Below are positions 11,601 through 26,000 of a stretch of DNA of 64,000 bases, piece after piece. The DNA is taken from positions 3,658,001-3,722,000 of the forward strand of contig NC_135202.1 in assembly GCF_050948175.1 (NCBI RefSeq). The letters are read 5' to 3'. Made by a program: the position numbers and the translations under genes. Origin of the DNA: Xylocopa sonorina (taxonomy: Eukaryota > Arthropoda > Insecta > Hymenoptera > Apidae). The notes under the pieces are model-generated. The model was not told the origin of the DNA. It did no database searches and worked only from the letters and a program-made list of their open reading frames with translations. Within the stretch, counting starts at the first letter, position 1; each line of letters starts with the position of its first letter.

Positions 11601-14031
11601 GTAGATGCAGAACAAAAATTAGGGAAAATAAGTTTGAATTTAATCTTCCTAAATCTCACGTTCACAACTTGACCACGCTCGTTTCGTTTAATTGGAGACG
11701 AACGATACAAAGCAGCTCCGTTTTTTCACGTCTTCGTCTCGCGATTTCTCTGAATAGTCGAAACTGATCAATCGTTCGCGAATAATGCGACTCCTTTTTT
11801 AAATTGTCTTTAATGAGCGTGGCGCGGAGCGGGGCCGTGGCGGAGAGGAATTCTTTCTTCATTGACAATAAGTGGAACGGCAGAAACGAGGTCAAGAGAT
11901 ACGAACTCTCCGAGCGAAGCGGTGCATCCATTCCCTTCGAACAACCGTGCAACGCGTGATGATAAAACGGCTTTGTACGATGTCACAGGAGAATCACGCT
12001 GGACGCTTCGCATTAATTCACGGAAAATACACTTTCCTACTCTAAACAAGTTGCCTGGTTCGTTCATTTATGCGCGATAATACGATTTCAGCGTTACAAC
12101 CCCTAAAAAATCGGAAACTACTTTGAAAATTCTTTGACTAGAATTTACACCAAAATTTGGTCTCACATATTACAAAATGAAATAATTCAAAATATCTCAA
12201 AGTACCAAGTATACTTTGTTTACTTAAATTTATTGCAAGCTCGCAAATGATTTATCGCAAACTCTCGGAGAACAAACTAACACCAAATTAACGTACAAAG
12301 TACGAAAAAATCGTGAAAATTTCACTTGCAAGTGTCTAAGCAGTTAAATTACAAAAAAACGCGAAACAACTCTCGATTTTTTCGAGCTAATACCAAAGTT
12401 TTACCGGGCGGACGTTGATTTAATTACACCGATAAATCATGGGAGGCGATTAACCTTCGATGATGCGCGTCTAGCGGAAGATTGATCGCTCGACAGGATC
12501 GGAGAATTCATGGGGCGATTTTTCGAACGATACCGCAATTCCTCGAACGCTTAGCAACGTAACAGTAGAACCACCAGGAAGAAGTTCAATGGCCTGCGGC
12601 TCGACTCTGCTTCGACACGTACGAACGCGGGGGAGGAAGAGGCGATCCATCACCATCTTCCAACCCTGCACTTTCGATTTCCAATTATTCCGATGTACGA
12701 TGCGCGTCGCGCGTGCTTCGAATGTTTCTAATTATACAAATTGCTTGATCGTTGTTATCTCAGGGGAAAATCGTCGGGAGCCGCTTATCCCATTCCGCGA
12801 CGATCGCGTAATTATTAAATATTTATAAGCCGAAGCTATTCGTAGAACTATGTGCCACTATTTTTCTTTTCCTTCCATTTTTATCACGTTCTGCGCGATG
12901 GTAAATATGTTCAGATAAAGACGTTACCTTGCGTATAGACGTTTTAATTTTGTTTCCTGTTCCCTTTATTTGCACTCGCTTAAATGCTCCACTAACCACT
13001 TCGTGTCGCTTGATTAACATATTTTAATCACAGTATTTTCGTGCTATTTAGTGCATTAAAAAATTTCTCTCGAAAATATTTTCTTTTCTGTACGGGGAGA
13101 AGAACCTGTTTGCAACAATTTACGTTTGGAGAAAAATATCGGGCCTTCTAATTAAACTACCTTCATTTGTCTCGTGTACCTACAACCCAGGTCGTAACGC
13201 GATTATCGACTTGATTCGAGGCGATTAATCGATCTGATTTTAATAGCATGACGCGACAAATTAGAAACGCGAGGATCGTGTTAAATAGAGAATCAGAACG
13301 ACGCGGCACGGCGTATCCAGGGCGGTTAATTAGCGTGTTGGAGACAAATGAGGGCCCTGGTACCGTTACGTGTCCCGTGAATGCGCGAAATGCTGCGAAC
13401 TGAAACGATAATCGCTTAAAGATACGCGTACGAGCGCCGGCTGATCTTTTCTCGACGTTGACACTCTTTGTGCGTTCACTTCTCGCACCTTGACCTTCTT
13501 CAACCGGGAAGTCTGGTATCCTTCAAGGATACTCGCGTCTCAACATATTTACATCATATGCTTCGCGTACACATCTGTACGCGTGCGTGTGCTTTTGCGC
13601 TGCAATTTCGTTGCGAGAGTAAATTTCTTTTTCGATGTCTAATTCTGACTGAATTTTTCAAATATGATAATACCAATATTAATCGATAAAATGTTAATTA
13701 GCAGTGACAAAAATTCTGATCATCATTAGATTGAATATTCTGCTTGGAATTCCTCGTATTGCTCCGTGAAGCATGCATTATGCACTCTCCGTTGTGTAAT
13801 ACATATGAAAGAAAGAGAAGAATCGATCAGAAGTAGGAAGAAGATAGGAAGGGCAGAAGATCTTTAAAAAATATTTTACAATATTATATATTAAAAGCAA
13901 TGCGTCTCTTCTTCCTTGGAATTGTAGAAAATTCTCAAATATTTATATCTTTACCAAGTATTTCAAACAAAATAATATTCTGTTCCCCGCGAAGCCACAG
14001 AAGCTGCGATTGGGTTACTAAATATATCCAG
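8607..14031. other. Gene-poor stretch, nothing firmly supported
   Basis: CpG-rich patches at 8780-9300, 11660-12080, 12470-12820 and 13140-13500 give open frames on both strands, but none has a convincing start plus splice or stop context. A plus-strand frame 10852-11008 follows a good acceptor (CCCTTGTTTCAG) and ends in a basic Ser/Arg/Lys tail; I consider it unproven. A short perfect hairpin, GTATCCTT-C-AAGGATAC, is at 13516-13532. Confidence 0.35.
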
Positions 14032-17000
14032 TTATTCGAACTGTAGATACAGTTTGTACAGTTTTGTAGCGTTCGTATAATCAACGTTCCACCGTGTATA
14101 ATTATACATATCGAGATTGATCGCGAACGCATAAGGATGTTGCTTAATAACTGCAGGTTTTGCGAATATCTTAATTAAATGGAACACGCGGTGGCGTGCA
14201 ACGCAGCACGGTTTGCGTGCAAGTTTTCCGTTTTATCATCAAATTACTCACGTAGGAAGATCTCCTCTGAGATGATTATGAGTCTGTCGCTATTATCGCG
14301 TGCTGATTTTAATTGCCGGAGCCATCCTGGCTTCTAAACCTGAGTACGCTTGTCGACAAAATTTATTATTGCCTACGAGTTTGTATAATTTATTAAGTAA
14401 CGCGAGGGAGATAACATCGTGAGTTCAAAGCCTGGAAAAAGGATGCGAGGACAGATGAATAAAAAATTTCTCCAACATACTATAATACAAAATTTGAATG
14501 ATTCGAAAGCAAGTAGAAAGTTAAGCTGCTAAGCTGTTGTTTCATATTGTTTCAAGTTATCAGACACGTATTGCAAATTGAGAAATATAACAGAATACGT
14601 AACAAACTTTCGATAGCGAGAGTTAATAATTTGTTCATTTCGGCTAATAATTGGAAACTGATTGCAGATTTAATTTTATACTCAAATATAACCTCTAAAC
14701 CCCGTTCGCTCCGTACGTGACTCCTACTTTAAGTTTAAAAATAGACCCAGGCAATTAAGAAGAAAAACATTGACGCCCGTCGCGCATTCCCTGCGATCAG
14801 TCCAATTACCCGTTTCTTTTCTGAGAAAGCTCGCGTTCCAGCCATTTTTACTAGCGCCAGGATTATCCCTTAGGACGGTGGCAAAGTAATCGCGGTGTAA
14901 CCGGTTTTTCTCGCGAACGATTGTCAGAAGCGGCTCCTGAATTGATTCGAAATGGCGTACTTATTTCGAGACACCCACGGAGCAGGATGCGTCTAACGAC
15001 GGGACGGCAAGTTTCGACGGATGGTGGCACGCATTTGTACGTGGCGTGCATCGGCGGCGAGAAAGTTCAAGTAGCTGGAGCAAAGTGGAAAAACTTACCG
15101 GATGAGAGTTGGTTCGCCGAGAACATCTCGTCCTCGCCAGGCTGAAGGCGGACTTCCATTTTTCGCAGACGCGAGTGCAGCTCTCTGGTGTGTAGAAAAA
15201 GGAAGAGGGTGCTGGAGATCGCGATCAAGGCGATCAGCTCGATGGTCCTGAAAAGGAGCATCGAATTAGAACAAAATAACGGCTCCGGGTTTTGCTATTC
15301 TTGAACGAATTGCGGTAACTCGATCCTCGACAGTTTCAAACTTGAACTTCAATTTCTCACAATATACGACAAACTCGCTTCCATTCAGATTTAGAATAAC
15401 CTGCAACGGAGTATCCTGTAGCGAATCAACCATTCGTTTCTGTCTTTTGTCAAATAGATGGTCTCTACGTGGATTGGACTCGGTTGATGCAGATATATAA
15501 TTTAAAGTGCTTTTGATTTATACAGAGTGCAAACTCGTATATAAAATAAAACCGTGCGGATTTAAAATCACTCAAACTTACACCACGCTATACGCGCGTA
15601 AAGTATATTCATACCCAAGTAAAGAAAAATATGAAAACCCCTCGAGTGGGTAGAGAAAACGACGCCATTGAAATCGGTTTTTGTTTCATCTCGATATCTC
15701 GATCCGTTCCTGAGATATAAGGGCTCAAAGTTTTCTCATTCATGACTACGGCGCGCAAGATGGCGGCGGTAGTTATGAATGGACTTGACCCAGATTTTTT
15801 CCAGGAAATGCGTACGCACTAATAGTAATAGTAAAAATCCGTCTGGCAGCTGTCTGGCACACTGACCAGCCCACGTGACAGACGATTGAGGTAGGTCAGC
15901 GACTAGGTGCGAGCGAGAGCTCCGAGTCCTTTCGACGAGGACAGACGTAGTAACCGATTAAAAATTACCCTTCTCTTTACACGACGATATCTCGGCAACC
16001 GGAAGTCGGTTCGCGATGATTCGAGAACCGTTTTCAAGGAGAGGATTCGAGGCTTCCAACAAGCTGTATATTGTTAAATAGTCGCTTTTATCTTCGGAGA
16101 TATAGCGCTTTAAATTTTTTATAATTTTAATACGAGTTAATCGGGGTTTTAAGTGGTTTCTTGTTGAAAATGTTCGACTTTTTTCTATAAAACACCGGGA
16201 ATCAATGTCCGTTTACTAGATAAATACGTAAAACGAAGAGAAAGTATATTTTACTGTACAAATTACTTTGGAAAAAAATTAAAACAGAAGTTTCAAGACA
16301 AATTAGCTGAAATTTTCAAAATGTTGCCGTAATTATATGAATAATTATGAAACATCTGTGAGGTATGACGTGACCCGGAAACGATCGTATCACGGTGTCA
16401 CGTGTAACACGGGATCGAAAAGGGTTAAGTGCCTAACGGTCGATCAGGCAAGAAATCGAGCGAAGAAAACGGCGATATTGGATCGCCAGACGGATTCGAG
16501 TTGCTGTACTAGTTGTCGACCGAAAAAGTCGTCCAGCGCAGAAGGTTAATCGATCGCATTTCAATTTTATAGATCGCGTAAAATAATACGAGATTTATCA
16601 AGCGAAACGCTTAATTATAGCAACCTTCATTACAGCCCAGAATGTAACCCAGTCGCAAGTGTACATTGGCGAACGCAAAGTAGTACAGTGTGGTACGCGA
16701 ATTGCATCGAGATGAAAGCCTTTCCAACGGTACGACAAAATACTCGAGGACGCCCCTTCCCTGAAAGCGGCGTGTTACGAGCTAACCGTCATGTGGGTTG
16801 TCGTCGTCGCCAGAGGAAACAGGGCATAGCGAACTCATCTGTCTCGTAATTGATCATCCTGGTCGCGAGAGATGGTTCACGTGCGACCTGGTTTCAAGCG
16901 ATCCATCGCGTTGGCCGTGAAAGGACGACCGCGGATACGTAAAATCGTCGCTGGTATCGCGTGCGCAGGGTCGAGCTTGATCTTCGCTGACGCGCGGTCC

Positions 17001-20000
17001 CGTAATTTTCTGGGACGGTTCGTAAAATAATTCGCGGAGGAAAATGATTTTTTCTTAGAAAGTATAAATCCAATGTTTCTCTTTTTGAACGCGGAGACTT
17101 GAATTTTCTTTTTCCTTGTCTGCATTTTTCTTGGACTGTATAACACGCTTATGTGAGGTTTGTGTAGGATTGTATAAATTAACATTGTTAAAGGACAAGT
17201 TCTTTGAAATTTGTAAAGCTTCTGCATAAGTTGGAGATGACTGTTAAATAAACAATTTTTCTTTATAAATATTAACGTTTTCGTTTCACATTTAATAGAA
17301 TAGTTAATGTAAACGCATGATCGGAGGATGCTTTTGATTTGTAAACTCTCAAACCGTTGGAAACCGGTTAAAAATGTCATTATCAAGCTGATCAAACGGT
17401 ATTGCATAATTTGAAACGAGTATTGAGGTAACGTTACATAAACTTCTGTTTCATTTCCGCGATAGAAAAAAAAAAAGAGAGACCTTTCTCGATGGACTCG
17501 GTTCTATCCTCGGAGGTACCGGAATTTCCGGTTCTCGCGGTCACGATTTTGCCCGTCCCGTAATCGCGGCTCGTTACGAAATTATGCGACTACGCTGTTA
17601 AGCGTGTGTCAATGTCCGAGTGGTTGAAAAAACGGAAACGGGGGAAACGATCACGATACGTGAGAGATAGAGGATGATGGTTTCCGTGAAGCATCTCCGC
17701 TAAAGGACAGAGCAGACGCGTTATATTACTTGCTGGGCTATGAACAAAAAAGCTGGTTACGCGACGAATATATGATTCATCCATTAACGCGTTACGATCA
17801 CAATCCGAGGTGATGTCGATAAAAAACGTAACCGGTTGAACAAATGTTTGCTTCCTTGTTCTTGTCCTTTACGATTGAAATTAATTGGTGTTACACAGAG
17901 ACTGCACTCTCAGTTTTGCACGCTTTTGTATATTAACCAGTTAACTGTGGAATTTAGTTTCCCACAGGGTGCGGAATTAAATACAAGTAACGACGTGTAT
18001 ACACGTCGAACGCAGAGCAAGTGGTACTATTATACATTTTACGAATGTATTTAGTTAGGTTACGTATGTAATTAGTTTTGATACGCGAACCCCCCTCCAT
18101 ATGAAATACATAGCGGTCGTATTGGTAATATAAAGGGAACATACCACCAAATAATATTCTTATTACATTTTATTGAGATTTTATAGTGAAAGGTAATATT
18201 TTATTTTACACGACGAGTATACACGTCGAACGCACTTAACTGGTTAAATAGCAAGTTTCTCGATTTTAATTCGTAAATTCATCGTGCGAATCTAACGAAG
18301 TCTAATAATTGAAACCTTAGGAATTTAGAAACTGTACGCACAAAAGTCGATTTGATCGAGAAGCGGATTCGCTGCGCAAAGCCTTTTCAATTCCCATCGC
18401 AGATCTACCGGTATTAATTCACCGTTGATACCAATCGACATCGAGGGCCAGCGAATGCGTAAAATGGCCCATCGGTCACGCGCGTCCCCGTCGCCGGCGT
18501 TCAGGAAGACGAATAACTATAAGTTTCTGCTTTCTGCCTGGTGCGCCGCGTCTACCGTCCTACAAAGAAGCGCGCGGCCTGTTCGCTCGTAGAAACCGCT
18601 CGAACGTCTAGGTAATCCAGACAATCGCGTCCGGAGAAATGAACGCGTGTTCAGCTAAAAGAAAAGAAGAAACGAACGGTATCGGCCGCGAGACACGGTG
18701 TCAACGACACACGGGGACGAGGGAACCGTAAGCTCTTTCGAACGCGCTGGACAGCTTCGAACGTGAGAATGATGCTATTACGAGCGGAGCTTCAAGTCGT
18801 GCGAAGCTAGAAAGGCAGATGCCAATTTTAAGTGCGCTTAAACGGAGGTAAACCAAGGTGTAAAGTACTCGAGAGGAATTCTCCAAACGGTCTTTTCTTC
18901 TTAATTGAAAATCTTAGGATACCGTTAATAGCGATAATAAAAAATTCAGTTTATTAAAATGTACTAAAAGAGAGTTTCTAGAAAACAGGGTAATCTGCTT
19001 TTATACAAAATCAAATAATTCAAAAGGTAAATAGAAATACCAGATTCCAGTTTTTCAATAAATATAGTTACAAAGTTACTTCGATAAAATTATAAAATTC
19101 AGGAAACAAGTCAGCTTTCACCACAACTCTCGAAATATCGAATCTTGATGTACGACTTTCCACGCGAACTATATATGCATAGGCATTTACCATCTCCGCG
19201 TGAATTCTTGGTAAACGTTTTTCGATGACAACGAAGCGTGTCCACGGGAATCTGTTACCATACTGCGTTCTTTTTCTCGTCTCTGGTATTGCAAAAAATG
19301 TCGATCACAGTTAACGAACGGATTCGCGCGCTCGTTTTCCTGCGCGCCATTTTCGACGAATAGACGACGAAACGAGCGTTCGATTCGCGTGTCTTCAACA
19401 GGATAGAAGGCGGTTGTGGCATCGCGAATGTGTTTATAGTCCGCGAGATGCATTTAACGCGAGCCACGATGCGCAATGCAAACTTGCGCGACGTCCTGAA
19501 AAGTAACAGTAATTATGCTCATTTAGTACGTCCCGGTTCCGCCACGCGGTGACTTAGACGCGACTCTCTTGCGTTCTCTCGCTGTATAAACTTATTAATC
19601 TGTTTTCTTGTGAAATTCTTGGTAAGCTTTTACCATTTGGTGTAAATAAACAGGCTTGAATTGCGTGTTGCGTTACTCGTACAAATTGAAGGCCAGCCAG
19701 TTTTTAACATTTTACAATGTTATTACGTAGGATTCAGTTATGGTAAAAGCAGCCTTCCAAGGTCATTTTGAAGGTCGTTTCAAGATCGTGGCAACGTACG
19801 AGGCAAACGAATAATAATTTGAAATTTTCCTAATACTAGACAAAGAACTTTTTGGTTCGCTTGTTACTTTTCAAAGCCATTAATTCAATTGCAGACAATC
19901 TTTGCCTTGTTACGCGAACGATGAAGATCTTGGAAATATTAACCTTTAGCAGACCGTCTCGAATATTAGAGATTCTAATTACGCTAGAAATAAGACTGAA

Positions 20001-23000
20001 CTCTGTTAATAACGAGGAGAACTCGTGTCCGACAAACTTTTACCATTAACAACGCCATAAGTGCAGCCGGATACTATTATAATGTAAGGGGTTAATGGCG
20101 ATTGCTGCTCGACACGCGATCAACGATTGATAGGTGGTTAAAAAGGATGGAAATATCTGGCTTCCGTAAAGTAACTGGGACTTAGCGGAAGGTCGAGAGC
20201 TACTGGAGGTGTTTCAGCCAGATGTTAGCAGTAATTTTTTGTCTTCGAACGCTGTTATTAATGGAACTGATAATTATATTGTAATACACCTTCGCTCACG
20301 TTGGAATTTTGTTAGCACCGTTAGAACCAACGTTAGAAGGTTCATTAGAAGTAAAACAGCTTTTTTCACTGAAATCTTTTTACAACCGTAGCAACTTCAC
20401 TTCTGGAAGATTGTTAAACAAAGAAATTATCTAAGATATTTGTTCTAATACCATCGATAAAATAAAATTAAAATATTGTTGAAATATTAAAGAAGTAATA
20501 TAATAATATATGTATATACTAACAATTTTAAATCTATCGTTAATCATTTATAACTAATGTACTAAATCTATATTGTAATTAACTGTAGAGCATCCGTATT
20601 CTACTAATATGAAGATAAGAACTATTAGTATATGTATATGAACTCGTATATAGACAAATGATGGACGAATGGTCATCAAAATAACTCATCGATGATGCTA
20701 AATAGAAATTAAATTGCTATTAAATTACATCAATGGAAATACCTTTCGTAAAGGGCACTAATTTTATTCCTCCACCTTTTTATCGACTCCACAGAGACAA
20801 ACCACTGTTTCAAATGAATATTTCCATCGGTTAAGCTCGAGATCGATGGCGAACAAACGGCAGAAGTCGTATTCCGATCGATTCTGCGGTTTTAGTCTTT
20901 CCGGAGTTCCATTTCGCCCGTGACGAGATCTCGTTCTCGATTTATAGCGCACGTACACGAATCCACAGCGTTTTCCACCTTCTTTACTGTATATTTCAAT
21001 TTCAACCAGTCGAAAAAAGAATTCGACTTCGACTCGAATCAGAACTCAAATTGAGAGGCCCCTCGCGTCAAGTAACGCAGAGAAATATGAATAATTCATA
21101 CGTTTAAAATATTCCTGGAAATACTAATATTTGCATTTCGTCACATCTCCGACGCAACTGATCGCATAAGCAGTTTCCAAGGATATGCTCACAGAACTAT
21201 ATATATATATTTTAATGCATAATATATAAGATGTGGAAGAGAAATAAATTAAGAAGAGTTTTAAATGCACGAATTATTAAAATAAACACATGAGTTTAAT
21301 AAGCAATTATTATGTTATGTAGGTAAATTCGCATTTGTTTGAGGAATCTTCCCAGGACGATCCGCGGTTCGCTACTCGTCGCGACAACGAAGAAAATTGT
21401 ACATCCGGTGAAACGTGAGGACGGTCGACACCGGTGGAACGAATGATCCCGATCGAAAGTGCAGACGCGTCGGATAGCGAAGTCAGTGAGAGTTCACGTT
21501 AATGATGGCTTAGTGACGTGGCTGTCTTCGTTCCGAGATTATTATCCAGCGTGTAATGGCACTGATACTTTCGAATCTCGTAAATGGATAGGCTGATGAA
21601 AACAGCGCCGCGATGATCTCCTTGGGCCTGGTCGTTCACCTTGAGAATCCAAGTTACGGAAACTTTACCTTACGAAAATTATATTCCGTTACCATTCTAC
21701 CATCGTTCGACTCTCGAGAACGTTTTACGTGCACCACTTTTGTGACAGTGGATCACAAAAATTTGATTTTCTCGTTTCGAATGATCGATTCGGAGAAAGA
21801 GACCGTTTCAAATTTGTCAAACAGCTGATCGAATAGCTCCGCAATTACCCTTTCAGCTGCCATCACGCCGTTTCTATTTCATTTCGCATGCGTACTCTCG
21901 ATCGAATAAAAAATTTGGTATTCCTCGAGAAAAATAGAAAAACGCGCCAGCAGTCGTTTGACGTGATAAGTCACGAGGATAATAGACGCTTAATAGCGGT
22001 GTTTTAAAAGCAATTAGCTTAATCTGTCTAATTGAGTTTGGCTAGAAGTGGATGTTCCAGAAACGATTGCTGGAAACGGTAGTTCCCATCCGAGATTCGC
22101 TCAGACAGTCTAAGCGTTTCAGACGATTTTAACAACGAGTGAAATGACTTTAGTGAAATTCGATTGTTTCGATTACCGTAAACGGTTTTTATTTTTAATG
22201 TCATCGGGTGCATCAGGATTGAATATCACGTTGCGACAGGATTACAGCCTCGAAATGCAAATCTCCAGTTTCAGATTCGAAAGTGTTACATAAGCGGGGA
22301 AATCCTGTTACAAGTGATTTGCATAAATCAAATTAAAATTGAAATTGGGTAACGAAATCTACATATTTGCGGATGAATCCTGTGCTCACCACTTCGGTTC
22401 TCTGATATCATGGGTTTCACCTGATATTTAGAACGTTATTTATGAGCCTCTTTCTACGTCAAATTGAAACATTACCTTTTTGTAATTCGATGTAAAATTC
22501 AACTGATATATTTCGAGTAAATTTCTTAACACCTTTCGATTTTTTGACACTTTTGAAATTAACATTCCTAATTTTACAAATAATTATTTCGCATCTTTAA
22601 AAATATTTCTAGTTATTCAGTTGATTATGCAATCTTTGTTTGTGAATGTGAAAATAAAAAACGAAAATTATTCAATAACCCACCCTCCCCCCGTGTCAAC
22701 CATAAAAATCGATCGTCATTATCCAAATAAAGTTGTCACATTGCACGAACTATTTATACTTACGGGAACAAGTAAACTGGTCAATCTAGAGACGATAGAA
22801 CGTGGAAACGATGTACAATTTGCGTTATTCCGCTGTCCAATCAACGTGATGCATCGATTTGTTCGGTGAGGACGCTACCGGATGACCTTTAATCCGTTAC
22901 GTCTGAGCGATGCATCTAAACGTCATTTAGAAATGCTTCTACCTGTCCTCTCTTCTTGAATGAAACTTTTTTAACACGGCTACAGCGATTAGTCTACGCG

Positions 23001-26000
23001 TGTCCATTCAGTAATACATGAACCGCGATCTCGCGTTTGGTCGCGGACATCGTGGGAAGAAAGGTAGCTCCAACGACTTCCTGTTTGCTTTGCTTATCTA
23101 TTATTAGCAGCAATTTTGTGAACCGAGTATAATGGGGTAAGTTCATTGTCACTGTGAAAAGTGTTACACGTATTCACATCTCTCAATTAGGAAGATCATC
23201 TTGCTTAAGTTTTGAAAATGATAGTTATATTTTGCATTTCCTTTTTTGAAGTTAAAATTTGTCATTTCGTTCCTTTCTCAAATTTGTGAGATTAGAAGTG
23301 GCAGGTACTTCGCGTTAAATATATTTCTATTATTATTTTCCCAGTAGTGCCTACTGTGGATTACAAACTCCCACGCTATCGAGAAGTTCCACGCAATGCT
23401 AGAAGATTCGCATCTAACGGAAATGGAATGTCAATCCCCCCGCTCGGAATAATCAATTACTGTTATATCTCTGCGGACATCCATCACGAAATCAATACTC
23501 ACGCGGTAATACGATAAAAAAAAAAATCGTAGAACGAGTAACAACCAATACCGTTACGTCCTTTTTCTGCCTCTACCATCTTGATCTTTTCTGTTAATTT
23601 CCTATTCACTTACTTCGAAATGATTATAAATAAATATCGAAAGAAGAAGAATATTCTGTAGGGGTGACATAATCGCGCGAGGGATGATTTTCAAGAAAAT
23701 AAAGTTTCAGAGTTCCAAGATCAATAGACTATACCAATTAATAATGGTATAGAAGGTTCTGTATTAAAAACTTAGATAAAAATAAAATGTAAAAGAAAAA
23801 GATCGGCTAAAGGATTGAAAAGGCTGTAAACCAGATTTATTGAATTCGTCCAGCTTGACAGTAACCAAAATAACAAATGATCCATTCGGAACAGTGAACA
23901 AGACTGTAACTCCGGAAGCTGCAAGTAATTTATTGTACACGAGCAGTGATTATTTGAAGAAGAAATATCGCGCCATTGATACCCGCGCGAGAGCTTCGAG
24001 GGTGGTTCGAACGGCGCATAAGTTTTTATCGAATTCGTAAATAATTGACGGGGTGCTGTTGGAAATAAAAACTCGATCCGCGGCTATAAATCAGACGCGT
24101 CCGGTCGACGCGAAAGCAGAAGAGACACTTATCTGTTAGCAAGGAGCTGGTGGCCGTTTGCTGAACCCGACGGTATTCCGGGGTTAAGCATTTTAACGCG
24201 TCGAACGTCCGCTGATAAATCGATTTCAGACACGAGACCACGGCTCTCACGCTTTGTGCCTGGGCCAGGGACGATTTATCAACCGTTTTCTCGCCTCGGT
24301 TCTGATACGGCTCGATTGAAACGCGCGCGAACGCCCCAGGACGCCGATCAGATGAATATTCAATGGGTAATGGCTGATTACATCATATAATAACGATTTG
24401 TCATAATTGTACGGTTGGTGGAATTCGTTGAGCTTTGTTGTTTTGATTATCGAGCGTGAGCGCGAGGCGCGACGCTTTTAAGGATGGGACGTGGGAACAC
24501 GTGTATTGTCTCTGACTTTGGGCGGTTTATTACGATTTTCTAGCATTTCTTGCGAGACTTTTCAAGCGAACCTTTAGTGATTTAGTTATTCGAGTCTTGG
24601 TCAAGTTTTAACTTTTTGCTAAGAATTGGGATGCTATTGTATGTTTTAAACATATGAGCGATTGTGAAAATTAATTTTATATACTATTCGTTTACGTAAT
24701 TTTCTAGAATTGATGAAACTTCCTTTTATAAAATTGTGATCCTAGTACAAAGGACTTTTATCATACTTTCATCAGTTATACTATACAAAAATATGATAAT
24801 AACGATTAATCATATCGCCAATATTGTATTATCATTTAAAGAATGATATGACAATTAATAAAATTACTACAACTCTTTTAGCAATTTTATCCATCGCAAT
24901 CATTGAAACAAATGTATTGTTTATTTGATAAATGAGGTTGCTGCTACAAAAGTATATTTTTTTTATCCACTGGCAAACGAACGCTGAGACTTGTCACACA
25001 GAGCAACGAAACAGTTAAACGGAACCACTAGAGTAATCAGAGTTACCGTTTTAACAACAAAACGTGGAAATTGCACGAGTTTCAGACCATATGTTTGTAA
25101 ATCGACAATAAGTTGATTCGAACCTACTTATTTAACCATTACTGTTACAGCAGTATTCCTGTTAAAGCTCTGGTTATTATTTAATTCAAGAATTTCTCGA
25201 CAAATATTATTTGCTTTAAATGAATGAAATTGAGAATAAAAATAATTTATTTTCAACGAACCGTGAAAAGAACTTCCTTATTAAGAAGTAATTAATATGG
25301 AGAGTTCCAGAATTAAGTTTTACTTACAGCCATTGTGCAATTTTTCTTTTCAAAAAGGTCATATATTGCAAATGTGGATAGCTGGTATTGATGTTAATTT
25401 AAGTCGGTCGCAGGTTTAACTAGATATTCTCAATTAAATTGTGTTCGTTTTATAAAAAATTTTCAAATATAAAGTGCATAATTCTGTGCTTCCATTTTTA
25501 TTCCCTGTTACTGGCGACTCCTTTTCCTTGAACTGAGAAATTTTTTACACGGAATGTCCCAATAGTTATATCATCAGATAAATGTTGTCCGATAAACACA
25601 TTTGTGTATAATGTATAAATTACGTTATATTAATTCTGTTCATACCTCTGTTCATACTTTGGAACGAGAGAATTTCGTTCAATATTTATTCCATATTTCT
25701 CCAATACTTGTCAAATATATTTCTTTCCACGAGTCTGCATTTAATATAAAATCATTTCAATGACTGACTTGTACCTAAGTAATCTATCATTAAACGAATC
25801 TCCAATCACGAAAATGGACAGAAAATAAAGAACATCTGGTATCACAGATCGTCCACAGCGTGTCTTTTCCGGAATACCTGATACACCATGAGTTGTATCA
25901 GGACAAAAACTCATTATGGAGGAATATTCTATTCGATCGTGGTGTTTCTATCGAATTGTAAAAAGAAGGGGTGGAAACGCAGAGACAAACTGTGCTCTCG

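Noticed and set aside
25100..25150. B-box-like GGTTCGAATCA on the minus strand, possible second tRNA
   Set aside because: No D arm, anticodon stem or pairing acceptor stem could be found around it.
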